A stretch of DNA of 64,000 nt from Betaproteobacteria bacterium (GCA_005881575.1 VBCA01000009.1:1-64000), one strand, 5' to 3'; shown: positions 30,357 through 38,739, counted from the first letter of the stretch. The notes: a model not told the origin generated them from the letters alone. Translations and numbers: made by a program.

Positions 30357-30656
30357 ATGAACGAGCCCGCGATGAAAGAGACTCTGTCGAACAAGGCACT
30401 CACCGCCGAAGAGCTCAAGCTGGCCGAATTGATCGTTTCCTCGCTCAACCTGGAGACGCAAGCCGCGGAAATCGATCCGACCGCGCCGTTGTACGGGGAG
30501 GGCATGGGCCTGGATTCGATCGATATTCTGGAAGTCGCCCTGGCGGTGTCCAAGGCCTACGGCGTCAAGCTGCGCTCGGACGACGAGCTCAACCGCAAGA
30601 TCTTCAATTCGCTGCGCAGTCTGAACGAGCACATTCAGCAGCATCGGGTCAAATAG
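30357..30656 (+). CDS. Acyl carrier protein of the aryl-polyene-like cluster
   Basis: The 99-residue protein carries the phosphopantetheine site GLDSIDILE with S54, inside a four-helix ACP pattern (LKLAELIVSSLNLE ... DPTAPLYGEGMGLDS). The D-S-I variant of DSL is typical of carrier proteins in aryl polyene and related type II systems rather than the housekeeping AcpP. A ribosome site (GGGAGGAAACAGGG) precedes the ATG; a second ATG at 30372 is possible. It opens a tightly packed set of adenylation, dehydratase, ketosynthase and reductase genes. Confidence 0.85.
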   Translation: MNEPAMKETLSNKALTAEELKLAELIVSSLNLETQAAEIDPTAPLYGEGMGLDSIDILEVALAVSKAYGVKLRSDDELNRKIFNSLRSLNEHIQQHRVK

Positions 30657-30687
30657 GCGGGGCGGCTTCCTGTCCGGCCGTCGCGTC

Positions 30688-32019
30688 ATGGCTGATATTC
30701 CGCTGATCCGCAACTTCGACGCGGGCGCGGCTTTCGCCTTTCGGAACAGACGCCCGGTGCGCGTCGAAGAGTTTCTCGGCGAAGTCCGGCGACTGGCCGA
30801 TTTGCTTCCGGATCGGCACTATGTCGTGAACCTGTGCTCCGACCGCTACCAATTTACCGTGGGCCTTTGCGCTGCCCTCTTGCGCCGTCAGGTGAATTTG
30901 TTGCCGCCGAACGTGACGCCCGATCTGCTCAAACGGCTGAGCCTCGAATATCCCGACGCCTATTGCCTGAGCGATGGAGCGGTGCAGCCCCCGCTGCCGA
31001 TCGAGACATTTCATTATCGGCAAACCGGGAGCACGGTGAGCGCCTCGGTACCTCACATTTCCGAGGAACAAATCGCCGTCATTGGCTTCACCTCGGGTTC
31101 GACGGGGCAGCCCATGCCGAATCCCAAGTCCTGGGGCGCGCTCGCGAAAAGCGGCTTGGCCGAATTCGAGCGCCTGGGTGTCGCCGCCTATCGGAACATG
31201 AGCGTGCTCGGTACGGTGCCTCAGCAGCACAGTTACGGCCTTGAATCGACGGTGTTGATGGTGATGCAGGGCGGCCTGGCGATGCACGCGGGCCGGCCGT
31301 TCTTCCCCTCCGACATCTGTGCCGAGCTCAATGCCCTGCCTCGGCCGCGCGGCCTGGTCACGACGCCCGTTCACTTGCGGGTGCTGCTCGCCGAGGCGAG
31401 CGAGCTGCCCTCGGTGGACTTCCTGCTTTGCGCCACTGCGCCGCTTTCTCCCCAGCTGGCGATCGAAGCGGAGACGCGCTTCGCGGCACCGCTTCACGAG
31501 ATCTACGGCTGCACCGAAGCCGGTCAGATCGCGGCCCGTCGTCCAACCCAGACCCAGGAGTGGCGCACCTTGCCCGGTGTGAGCTTGCATGCCGACGAGA
31601 AGGGGACTTGGGTAAGAGGCCACGTGGAGAGGGAAGTGCTGCTTGCCGATGTGATCGAGCTGCGCGGCCGAAACGCCTTCCTGTTGCACGGACGGACCGC
31701 GGATCTCGTCAACATCGCGGGAAAGCGGACTTCGCTCGCGCATCTCAACTTTCATCTCAATTCCATCGAAGGCGTAAGGGACGGTGCTTTTGTCATGCCT
31801 GAGGAAGACGACGGGACGGTAACGCGATTGACGGCCTTCGTCGTCGCTCCGGGACTCGCCGGCGAAACCATCATGGCTGCCCTGCGCGAGCGGATCGACC
31901 CCGCTTTCCTTCCCCGTCCGCTTTGTTTTGTCGAAGCCCTGCCGCGCAACGAGACCGGCAAGCTGTCGCGTGTTGCGGTCGAGGACCTGGTCACCCGACT
32001 CGCGGCCAAAGTGGGGTGA
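30688..32019 (+). CDS. AMP-dependent acyl/aryl ligase, copy 1 (ApeH-like)
   Basis: The 443-residue ANL-fold protein is shorter than typical ligases and resembles the adenylating enzyme of aryl polyene clusters. The P-loop GFTSGSTGQPMPNPKSWG, the A5-like IYGCTEAGQ, the A7/A8-like LLHGRTADLVNIAGKRTS and the A10 Lys in LPRNETGK are present, so it should be active. It probably activates the aromatic or acyl starter for the ACP encoded 31 bp upstream. A near-copy follows directly after it. Confidence 0.8.
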   Translation: MADIPLIRNFDAGAAFAFRNRRPVRVEEFLGEVRRLADLLPDRHYVVNLCSDRYQFTVGLCAALLRRQVNLLPPNVTPDLLKRLSLEYPDAYCLSDGAVQPPLPIETFHYRQTGSTVSASVPHISEEQIAVIGFTSGSTGQPMPNPKSWGALAKSGLAEFERLGVAAYRNMSVLGTVPQQHSYGLESTVLMVMQGGLAMHAGRPFFPSDICAELNALPRPRGLVTTPVHLRVLLAEASELPSVDFLLCATAPLSPQLAIEAETRFAAPLHEIYGCTEAGQIAARRPTQTQEWRTLPGVSLHADEKGTWVRGHVEREVLLADVIELRGRNAFLLHGRTADLVNIAGKRTSLAHLNFHLNSIEGVRDGAFVMPEEDDGTVTRLTAFVVAPGLAGETIMAALRERIDPAFLPRPLCFVEALPRNETGKLSRVAVEDLVTRLAAKVG

Positions 32020-32026
32020 TGTCGAC

Positions 32027-33355
32027 GTGGCTGATATCCCGCTGATCCGCAATTTCGACGCGGGCGCGGCTTTCGCCTTTCGGAACGGGCGCCGCATATG
32101 CGTCGAGGAGTTTCTCGGCGAAGTCCGGCGACTGGCCGATTTGCTTCCGGATCGGCACTACGTCGTGAACCTGTGCTCCGACCGCTACCAATTTACCGTG
32201 GGCCTTTGTGCTGCCCTCTTGCGCCGTCAGGTCAATTTGTTGCCGCCGAACGCAACCCCCGATCTGCTCAAACGGCTGAGCCTCGAATACCCCGGCCTGT
32301 ATTGCTTGAGCGATGGGGCGGTCCACCCGCTCGAAATGTTTCTTTACCGGCAACCGCCAGGGAGGAGCGCGGAGACAGCATCGGTTCCGCACATTCCTGC
32401 GGAGCAAGTCGCTACCATCGGCTTCACCTCGGGCTCGACGGGGCAGCCCATACCGCATCCCAAGTCCTGGGGCGCGCTCGCGAAAAGCGGCTTGGCCGAA
32501 TTCGAGCGCCTGGGTGTCGCCGCCCATCGGAACATGAGCGTGCTCGGTACGGTGCCTCAGCAGCACATGTACGGCCTCGAGTTTACGGTCTTGATGGTGA
32601 TGCAAGGCGGCCTGGCGATGCACGCGGGCCGGCCGTTCTTCCCCTCCGACATCTGTGCCGAGCTCGATGCCCTGCCTCGGCCGCGCGGCCTGGTCACGAC
32701 GCCCGTTCACTTGCGGGTGCTGCTCGCCGAGGCGAGCGAGCTGCCCTCGGTGGACTTCCTGCTTTGCGCCACTGCGCCGCTTTCTCCCCAGCTGGCGATC
32801 GAAGCGGAGACGCGCTTCGCGGCACCGCTTCACGAGATCTACGGCTGCACCGAAGCCGGTCAGATCGGGTCGCGTCGCCCGGCGCAAACTCACGAGTGGC
32901 GCCCTCTGCCCGGGGTCAGCTTTTTTCAGGACGAAAAGGGGACTTGGGTGAAAGGCGGGCACGTGGAGAACGAGGTCTTGCTCGCCGACGTGATCGAATT
33001 GCGCAACCGGAACATATTCCTGCTGCATGGACGGACCGCGGATCTCGTCAACATCGCGGGAAAGCGGACTTCGCTCGCGCATCTCAACTTTCATCTCAAT
33101 TCCATCGAAGGCGTAAGGGACGGTGCTTTCGTCATGCCCGAGGAAAACGACGGGACGGTAACGCGGTTGACGGCTTTCGTCGTCGCTCCGGGACTCGCCG
33201 GCGAAACCATCATGGCGGCCCTGCGCCGACGAATCGACGCGGCCTTTCTTCCCCGCCCGCTTTGTTTTGTCGAAGCCCTGCCGCGCAACGAGACCGGCAA
33301 GCTGCCGCGAATGGCGCTCGACGATCTCGTCGCCCGTCTCGCCAAAGCGGGGTAG
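32027..33355 (+). CDS. AMP-dependent acyl/aryl ligase, copy 2 (ApeH-like)
   Basis: From GTG 32027, aligned with the copy 1 start (ADIPLIRNFDAGAAFAF), the protein has 442 residues. All adenylation motifs of copy 1 are retained: GFTSGSTGQPIPHPKSWG, IYGCTEAGQ, GRTADLVNIAGKR and LPRNETGK. Differences cluster at about residues 98-122 and 285-325, with PQQHMYGLEFT instead of copy 1's PQQHSYGLEST in the probable acyl pocket. That would fit a changed substrate. GTG 32021 is a possible alternative start. Confidence 0.8.
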   Translation: MADIPLIRNFDAGAAFAFRNGRRICVEEFLGEVRRLADLLPDRHYVVNLCSDRYQFTVGLCAALLRRQVNLLPPNATPDLLKRLSLEYPGLYCLSDGAVHPLEMFLYRQPPGRSAETASVPHIPAEQVATIGFTSGSTGQPIPHPKSWGALAKSGLAEFERLGVAAHRNMSVLGTVPQQHMYGLEFTVLMVMQGGLAMHAGRPFFPSDICAELDALPRPRGLVTTPVHLRVLLAEASELPSVDFLLCATAPLSPQLAIEAETRFAAPLHEIYGCTEAGQIGSRRPAQTHEWRPLPGVSFFQDEKGTWVKGGHVENEVLLADVIELRNRNIFLLHGRTADLVNIAGKRTSLAHLNFHLNSIEGVRDGAFVMPEENDGTVTRLTAFVVAPGLAGETIMAALRRRIDAAFLPRPLCFVEALPRNETGKLPRMALDDLVARLAKAG

Positions 33356-33357
33356 TC

Positions 33358-33675
33358 TTGGCGACGCTCGAGCGGACCTTCCCTTCGGATCACGCCGCCG
33401 CACAAGGGCATTTCCCGGGAAATCCGATCATCCCCGGGGCGCTCCTGTTGAGCGAGGCGCTGCGCGCGATCGAAACGAGTCTGGGGAAAGATCTCTGCCC
33501 GTATCAGATCCGATCGGCCAAGTTCATTCGTCCGGTGCGTCCGGGCGAGCGCGTATCCATCGATTTTTCCAGGCGCGACGAAAAAAGAATAAGCTTCAGC
33601 TGCAAGGTAGGGATATCCCCCGTGCTTGCGGGGGAGGTCGTTTGCGAGCTAAACAGCGTGGGGAAAGAATCCTGA
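33358..33675 (+). CDS. Hotdog-fold 3-hydroxyacyl-ACP dehydratase (ApeI/FabZ-like)
   Basis: The 105-residue protein starts at a TTG three bases after the ligase stop. It contains the FabZ-type active-site segment GHFPGNPIIPGALLLSEAL, with the catalytic His in GHFPG and an acidic residue in SEAL, followed by IRSAKFIRPVRPGERV. In aryl polyene biosynthesis two hotdog dehydratases (ApeI and ApeP) make the conjugated double bonds; the second candidate here is at 36491. No ribosome site other than translational coupling is evident. Confidence 0.75.
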   Translation: MATLERTFPSDHAAAQGHFPGNPIIPGALLLSEALRAIETSLGKDLCPYQIRSAKFIRPVRPGERVSIDFSRRDEKRISFSCKVGISPVLAGEVVCELNSVGKES

Positions 33676-34493
33676 ATACCACCACCGCAATCAACAGCGA
33701 AAACGGACGGCGCTGGCATCCGGCGCCGGCGATTCATGTCTCGGTGTTTCTTCACGCTGCAGCTGCCGTCTGGCTTGCCGCATACCCGCCGGCATGGCCA
33801 TGGGTGCTGGGCGTGCTGGGGGCGAATCATATTGCGCTGTTTTGCGCCGCGCTTTGTCCGCGTGGGCGCCTATTGGGCCCGAACCTGGTGCGCTTGCCCG
33901 CCTCCGCCGCGCGTCGCAGAGAGATTTCGCTCACTTTCGATGACGGTCCCGATCCGGCAGTGACGCCCCGGGTTCTGGAACTGCTCGACCGCTACCAAGC
34001 CAAGGCAAGCTTCTTCTGCATCGGCGAGAATGCAGCCGCTCAGCCCGAGCTCGTGCGGGAGATCGCGCGTCGCGGCCACAGCGTCGAGAACCATAGCTAC
34101 CATCACCGCCTTGCGTTTGCTTTTTTCGGAATTTCCAGGCTGAAGCGCGAAGTGGATGCGGCGCAGGCGACCGTTGCCTCGATCACCGGCCGCCCGCCGG
34201 TTTTCTTCCGCGCTCCGGCCGGATTCCGGAGCCCGTTCCTCGATTCCGTGCTGGCCCCCCGCGGACTGCGTTACGTGTCCTGGACGCGACGCGGTTTCGA
34301 CGCGGCGAGCGCCGATCCGCGAGGCATTCTGAGCCGGCTGACGCGGGGGCTCGCCGCCGGTGACGTCCTGCTGATGCACGACAGCGCTCCGGCAGTGCTT
34401 GCCGTGCTACCCGAGTTGCTGGAGAAAATATCCGAGCAGGGCCTCAAAGCGGTATCCCTGGCGTCGGCCTGCGCGGACGAGTCCGTCGAATAG
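33672..34493 (+). CDS. Membrane-anchored polysaccharide deacetylase (NodB family)
   Basis: The 273-residue protein has one or two N-terminal hydrophobic helices (about 24-60), then a NodB/carbohydrate-esterase-4 domain. Visible motifs are SLTFDDGPDP (catalytic and metal Asp), HSVENHSYHH (metal His residues), FRAPAGFRSP and the closing LLMHDS. No ATG, GTG or TTG is in frame near its beginning. CTG 33672 overlaps the dehydratase stop (CTGA) after GGGGAAAG, so I infer a CTG start; GTG 33744 would cut into the first helix. Inside a lipid/polyene gene set it may trim an acetylated sugar or lipid head group, which is inference. Confidence 0.75.
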   Translation: MNTTTAINSENGRRWHPAPAIHVSVFLHAAAAVWLAAYPPAWPWVLGVLGANHIALFCAALCPRGRLLGPNLVRLPASAARRREISLTFDDGPDPAVTPRVLELLDRYQAKASFFCIGENAAAQPELVREIARRGHSVENHSYHHRLAFAFFGISRLKREVDAAQATVASITGRPPVFFRAPAGFRSPFLDSVLAPRGLRYVSWTRRGFDAASADPRGILSRLTRGLAAGDVLLMHDSAPAVLAVLPELLEKISEQGLKAVSLASACADESVE

Positions 34494-34512
34494 AAGTCCA
34501 CCGGGGCGAGAA

Positions 34513-35703
34513 GTGCAGCCTCTTGTCATCAGCCGATTCTCCGTCGTGAACAGCCTCGGCGCGGGATCGGCGGCGATGCTGCGTGCCCTGCGCGAGAAGC
34601 GCTCTGGACTTGCACCTTGCGGCTTCGAGACGGCCCGCATCGATACCTACGTTGGAATGGTGCCGGCGCTCGACGATCTTCGCGTAAGGCCCGATCTCCA
34701 GGACTATGACTGCCGCAACAACCGCCTTGCACAGCTGTGCCTGGAGCAGGACGGATTCGCCCGGGAAATCGCCGCGGCGCGCGATAGGTATGGCGCCGGG
34801 CGAATAGGCTTGTATCTCGGCACCAGCACTTCCGGACTGCACACGACCGAGCTCGCGTACCGCCGCCGGGACCCGAAGACCGGCGCCCTGCCCGCCGATT
34901 ACCGTTACGCGAAAACGCAAAACGCCTACTCGCTCGGCGAGTTCGTGCGTTGCTATCTCGGACTGAGCGGACCCGGATTCGTGGTGTCCTCCGCGTGTTC
35001 TTCCTCGGCGAAAGTCCTCGGCAACGCTGCGCGCATGATCGCCGCCGGAGTGTGCGACGCCGCAGTCGTGGGCGGTGTCGACAGCCTGTGCCTTATGACG
35101 CTGTACGGGTTTCATTCACTCGGACTCACTTCAGCCGGACCCTGCAGGCCTTATGACGTGGATCGGGACGGCATCTCGATCGGCGAAGGGGGAGGTTTCG
35201 CGCTCATCGAGCGGGCTGACCGGGTCGAACCCGGTGCCATCCTGCTTCTCGGAGTGGGCGAAAGTTCGGACGCCTACCACATGTCCACGCCCCATCCCGA
35301 GGGACTGGGGGCGAGAATGGCCATGCAGCAGGCGCTGGATTCGGCGGGACTCGACCCCTCTGACATCGACTACGTCAACCTGCACGGCACGGCCACCAAG
35401 AGCAACGACGCGAGCGAAGACAAGGCGGTGTTCGAGGTGTTCGGGGGGCAGACACCCTGCAGTTCGACCAAGGGTGCGACCGGACATTTGCTCGGGGCGG
35501 CAGGAATCACCGAAGCGATCGTCTCCATTCTCGCGATCGAGCACGGCTTCCTGCCCGGCAGCGCGAATACGCGTAGCGTCGACCCCGCGCTGAAGAGCAA
35601 CTACCTGCTCGAAAACAAACAGGCGAAAGTCAGCCGCGCTCTGAGCAACTCGTTCGGCTTCGGCGGGAGCAACTGCAGCCTGGTCCTGGGAGTCGCTCAG
35701 TGA
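34513..35703 (+). CDS. Beta-ketoacyl-ACP synthase (FabF-like; ApeO/ApeR-type)
   Basis: The 396-residue thiolase-fold condensing enzyme has a complete active site: C162 in SSACSSSAK, H291 in NLHGTATKSND, K320 and H325 in TKGATGHLLGAAG. Gly-rich C-terminal NSFGFGGSNCSLVL is standard. It elongates ACP-bound chains with malonyl units. The GTG start at 34513 lies after GGGGCGAG. It is followed at one base overlap by a shorter KS-like protein, recalling the ketosynthase/chain-length-factor pairs of type II polyketide and aryl polyene systems. Confidence 0.87.
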   Translation: MQPLVISRFSVVNSLGAGSAAMLRALREKRSGLAPCGFETARIDTYVGMVPALDDLRVRPDLQDYDCRNNRLAQLCLEQDGFAREIAAARDRYGAGRIGLYLGTSTSGLHTTELAYRRRDPKTGALPADYRYAKTQNAYSLGEFVRCYLGLSGPGFVVSSACSSSAKVLGNAARMIAAGVCDAAVVGGVDSLCLMTLYGFHSLGLTSAGPCRPYDVDRDGISIGEGGGFALIERADRVEPGAILLLGVGESSDAYHMSTPHPEGLGARMAMQQALDSAGLDPSDIDYVNLHGTATKSNDASEDKAVFEVFGGQTPCSSTKGATGHLLGAAGITEAIVSILAIEHGFLPGSANTRSVDPALKSNYLLENKQAKVSRALSNSFGFGGSNCSLVLGVAQ

Positions 35704-36497
35704 TGCGTGTCTTCGTCGAAGGCGTGGGCTTGCTCGGTCCCGGCCTGCAGGGGTGGAAGGCCGCTCGCCGAATTCTCGCGGGCGAGGAGCCGTTCCGCTC
35801 GGCCTCCACGATCATAGCCGCGAGCGAGCTGCTGCCTCCCGCCGAGCGACGCCGTACCCCCGTACCGGTCAAGCTTGCGCTCGCCGTGGGGCAGGAGGCG
35901 TTTGAGAACGCTGGCCGCGATGCTGCGAGCACTGCGACGGTATTCACGTCCTCCTCCGGCGAAGGCGAAACGCTGCATCAGATGTGCGAGACGCTTGCCT
36001 CGGAGGAACGGGAAGTGTCGCCGACGCGGTTTCACAACTCCGTGCACAACGCCGCTGCCGGCTACTGGAGCATCGCGACGCGGTCGCGCGAGGCCTCGAC
36101 CAGCCTTTGCGCCTATGACGCGAGCTTTGGCGCTGGCTTGATCGAGGCCATGACGCAGGTCGTGTCGTTGCGCAAGGCGGTCGCCCTGATCGCGTACGAC
36201 CAGCCTTATCCGGAACCGCTGCATTCGGCGCGGCCGCTCCTCGCGAGCTTCGGTGCCGCGCTTGTCCTGACGCCCGAAGCCTCCGGGCGAACCTCCGCTA
36301 CGTTCGAATTGGAGCTGCTGCCGGGAGAGGAGAAACCGGCTCGCATGTCCGATTCCGCTCTGGAGGAATTGAGACTGGGCATACCGGCCGCGAGGGCGCT
36401 TCCTCTGCTCGAGGCACTCGCGCGAAAGACCCAGAGCGATGTCGTGCTCGATTTCCTGACCGAAACGCGCCTGCGCGTCAGCGTGAACCCGTGTTGA
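35703..36497 (+). CDS. KS-like chain-length-factor protein (ApeC-type), no active-site Cys
   Basis: The 264-residue protein aligns with the N-terminal half of ketosynthases (GVGLLGPGLQGW, VFTSSSGEGETLHQMCE, RFHNSVHNAAAGYW). The position of the nucleophile reads SLCAYDASFGAGL, so the Cys-containing elbow is not conserved, and the C-terminal His motifs are missing. Truncated KS-like proteins of this type accompany aryl polyene clusters and are thought to shape chain length. ATG 35703 overlaps the previous stop (TGATG). Confidence 0.72.
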   Translation: MRVFVEGVGLLGPGLQGWKAARRILAGEEPFRSASTIIAASELLPPAERRRTPVPVKLALAVGQEAFENAGRDAASTATVFTSSSGEGETLHQMCETLASEEREVSPTRFHNSVHNAAAGYWSIATRSREASTSLCAYDASFGAGLIEAMTQVVSLRKAVALIAYDQPYPEPLHSARPLLASFGAALVLTPEASGRTSATFELELLPGEEKPARMSDSALEELRLGIPAARALPLLEALARKTQSDVVLDFLTETRLRVSVNPC

Positions 36498-36934
36498 TTT
36501 CCCGCGAGGACATCGCCGGAATGATCCCGCATGCGGGAGCGATGCACCTGCTCGACGGCGTGCTTTCCTGGGATGCGGATCGCATACGGTGTTTGAGCCG
36601 GTCCCACCGCGACCGGCAAAATCCGCTGCGCATGGATGGGCGGCTTTCGGCCTTGTGCGGCATCGAATATGCCGCTCAGGCCATGGCGATACACGGGGCG
36701 CTCGCCGGCAACGTCGCGACCCGGCCGCGACTGGGGTACCTTGCGAGCCTGAGAGAAGTACGTTGCAGCAGACCCCTGCTCGATGATCTCGAAGGCGACC
36801 TCATCGTCGAAGCCGAGCGGATGATGGGCGAGGAAAGCCACTTGATCTACGGGTTCGAAGTACGGGTGGGCGATGTCGAGGTCTTGCGCGGCAGGGCCGC
36901 GGTGGTCCTGGAAGCGAGCCGGGCGGGGTCGTGA
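36491..36934 (+). CDS. Hotdog-fold dehydratase (ApeP-like)
   Basis: The 147-residue protein has IPHAGAMHLLDGVLSWD near its start, the pattern of ApeP/3-hydroxydecanoyl-ACP dehydratase-like proteins with the catalytic His in PHAGAM, and GIEYAAQAMAIHGAL as the second hotdog helix. It would pair with the FabZ-like protein at 33358 to dehydrate the growing chain. GTG 36491 or TTG 36494 is the start; both overlap the previous stop. Its stop overlaps the reductase GTG. Confidence 0.72.
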   Translation: MLISREDIAGMIPHAGAMHLLDGVLSWDADRIRCLSRSHRDRQNPLRMDGRLSALCGIEYAAQAMAIHGALAGNVATRPRLGYLASLREVRCSRPLLDDLEGDLIVEAERMMGEESHLIYGFEVRVGDVEVLRGRAAVVLEASRAGS

Positions 36935-37650
36935 TACGCGCGCTCGTCACCGGCGGCAGCGGCAGCATCGGTGCTGCAGTGTGCAAGCGCCTCGCGGCCG
37001 ACGGTTGCCACGTTTACGTGCACGCGAGGAGCCGCTTTGCACAGGCGGATCGGCTCGCGGCCGAGATCGTTGCGAAGGGCGGGTCCGCCATCGCCGTGGC
37101 CTTCGATGTCGCCGACCGTGACGGGACGGGGACGGCGCTGCAAAAATTGCTCGACGACGGCCCCATCCAGATCGTGGTCAACAATGCCGGAGTTCACGAT
37201 GACGCTGTCATGCCGGGCATGCGGCCGGAGCAATGGTCCCGGGTGATCGACGTCTCCCTCAACGGGTTCTTCAACGTCACGCAGCCGCTCCTCATGCCGA
37301 TGATGACGACGCGCTGGGGAAGGATCGTCAACGTTTCCTCGGTGGCTGCGCTTGCGGGCAACCGCGGCCAGACCAACTACGCCGCTGCCAAGGCCGGCCT
37401 GCACGGCGCGACCAAGGCGCTCGCCCTGGAACTGGCGAGCCGCGGCATCACGGTCAATGCGGTCGCACCCGGGATCATCGAATCCGCCATGACGGAGAGC
37501 GTTTTTTCCCGCGACGCCATCGAGCAGCTCGTCCCGATGAAGCGGGCCGGGACGCCGGAGGAGGTGGCTGACCTGATCGGATTTCTCGCTTCCGAGCGGG
37601 CCGCGTATATTTCCGGCCAGATCATCGCGATCAACGGCGCGATGATCTGA
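36931..37650 (+). CDS. 3-oxoacyl-ACP reductase (FabG/ApeQ-like)
   Basis: The 239-residue SDR shows TGGSGSIG (cofactor loop), NNAGVHDD, the catalytic Ser in VNVSSVAAL, YAAAK and GQIIAINGAMI at the end. It reduces 3-ketoacyl-ACP during chain growth. The GTG start overlaps the dehydratase stop, and it is the last gene of the plus-strand run. The convergent mipA-like gene begins 11 bp further on. No terminator with a T tract was seen between them. Confidence 0.85.
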   Translation: MIRALVTGGSGSIGAAVCKRLAADGCHVYVHARSRFAQADRLAAEIVAKGGSAIAVAFDVADRDGTGTALQKLLDDGPIQIVVNNAGVHDDAVMPGMRPEQWSRVIDVSLNGFFNVTQPLLMPMMTTRWGRIVNVSSVAALAGNRGQTNYAAAKAGLHGATKALALELASRGITVNAVAPGIIESAMTESVFSRDAIEQLVPMKRAGTPEEVADLIGFLASERAAYISGQIIAINGAMI

Positions 37651-37661
37651 GAAGCCTGCAG

Positions 37662-38480
37662 CTAGTTCTCCGCATCGACCTTAAAGGTCGAGGCCCCCAG
37701 AATCCAGGCGATGGCGAAGCCCCCGCTGAGATTGCTCCTCGCCTTGATCAGTGGGCTGTCCGCGAACACGGCGCCGCCGACGCTGTCCCACTTCGCAAAG
37801 GCGCCGACCCAGAAATCCGGGAAGCGCTTGCTGAGCGCCGCGAGGAGGTTCAGTCCGCCGTAGCCGCCGCTCGGGCTGAAGGGCGGCCGGTCTGCCATGC
37901 GGAAAACCGGGTCGACCGCGTAGAAATACCGGTTGTAGCGCCGGTCCGTGTAGATGAGGCTGCTCTGGAGGCCGAGGTTCCATCCGCGGTTTCCCAGAGC
38001 GTTCTTGATATCCAGGCTCAGGTTCGGCTGAAAAATCCAACCGGCTTGCTTCACATGGGAGAAATCCGACGAGAAGACGGTGCGCACCGGCAGTCGCAAT
38101 TCCAATTTGTCCATTCCATTCTCGGGTCGAAATAGGGCGATGTTGAGCGAGGGACCCAGTTCCAGTGTGGCGTCGAGATCGGGCATTCCGCGACGCGCGT
38201 TGTTGTCCTTGGCGGGCGGGGAGCCGCTCAGGCTGAACTCGAGCTCGACCTTGTCGCCGAGTACGCCGCGGAACCTGCGGTCGTCGAGTTTGAGAGACTC
38301 TCCCCGGTAGACCAGATAAGGTACCGGGAGCACCCAGGTCCGGGATTGATCCGAGCCGCGGTAGTGAGGAAGGGTCGTAGCCCCGATTCCCACGCCGGCC
38401 TCCCACAGCGGAAACTGGTCCGCTCGCGCGAGGCTCGCCGCAAGGCATAGGAAAACGAGGCCCTTGCGGCTTGGATTCAC
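37662..38480 (-). CDS. MipA/OmpV family outer-membrane protein
   Basis: The 272-residue protein has a short signal peptide (GLVFLCLAASLARA) and a beta-barrel pattern of alternating residues: AGVGIGATTLPHYRGSDQSRTW (in part), VPYLVYRGESLKLDDRRFRG, GWNLGLQSSLIYTDRRYNRYF (in part) and VDPVFRMADRP. These match MipA/OmpV, outer-membrane proteins sometimes linked to murein synthesis complexes. It is convergent to the polyene-like cluster and 104 bp downstream of the tRNA gene, so it is not clearly part of either. Confidence 0.82.
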   Translation of the reverse strand: MNPSRKGLVFLCLAASLARADQFPLWEAGVGIGATTLPHYRGSDQSRTWVLPVPYLVYRGESLKLDDRRFRGVLGDKVELEFSLSGSPPAKDNNARRGMPDLDATLELGPSLNIALFRPENGMDKLELRLPVRTVFSSDFSHVKQAGWIFQPNLSLDIKNALGNRGWNLGLQSSLIYTDRRYNRYFYAVDPVFRMADRPPFSPSGGYGGLNLLAALSKRFPDFWVGAFAKWDSVGGAVFADSPLIKARSNLSGGFAIAWILGASTFKVDAEN

Positions 38481-38584
38481 TGTTTTCCGACGAGTACGCC
38501 TTGATTTCGCAAGACGGATAGTACGCAGGGGAGGCGCGAGCCCAAGACAGAGACCAGACGGGTTAGAATCTCGCTGCAGGGAAG

Positions 38585-38671
<87 letters not shown>

Positions 38672-38711
38672 GAAAGGGCCGCGCCAGTTCCGGTCTTCAG
38701 CCCGAGCGCGG

Positions 38712-38739
38712 ATTCTATAGGAAAGCACCGATTTGTCAA
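38712..38739 (-). promoter_or_regulatory. tRNA-Leu promoter
   Basis: On the minus strand TTGACA (38739-38734), a 16-bp spacer and TAGAAT (38717-38712) lie about 40 bp before the tRNA 5' end. The -35 is a perfect consensus and overlaps the start-codon region of the divergent rnr gene. Confidence 0.75.

Larger units (their letters stand above)
30688..33355. repeat. Tandem duplication of a 1.33-kb ligase gene
   Basis: Copy 1 (30688-32019) and copy 2 (32027-33355) are direct repeats offset by 1336-1339 bp. Identity is uneven. Bases 31331-31531 equal 32667-32867 without a mismatch (201 bp), and 31690-31790 equal 33029-33129 (101 bp). Segments between them, for example around 30990-31060 and 31532-31689, differ at many positions and by single-codon indels. 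Such mosaic identity suggests gene conversion after duplication. Confidence 0.9.

Noticed and set aside
37641-37674. Inverted GAGAA/TTCTC repeat between the ketoreductase and mipA-like genes as a bidirectional terminator
   Set aside because: The stem is only five base pairs and no T tract follows on either strand.
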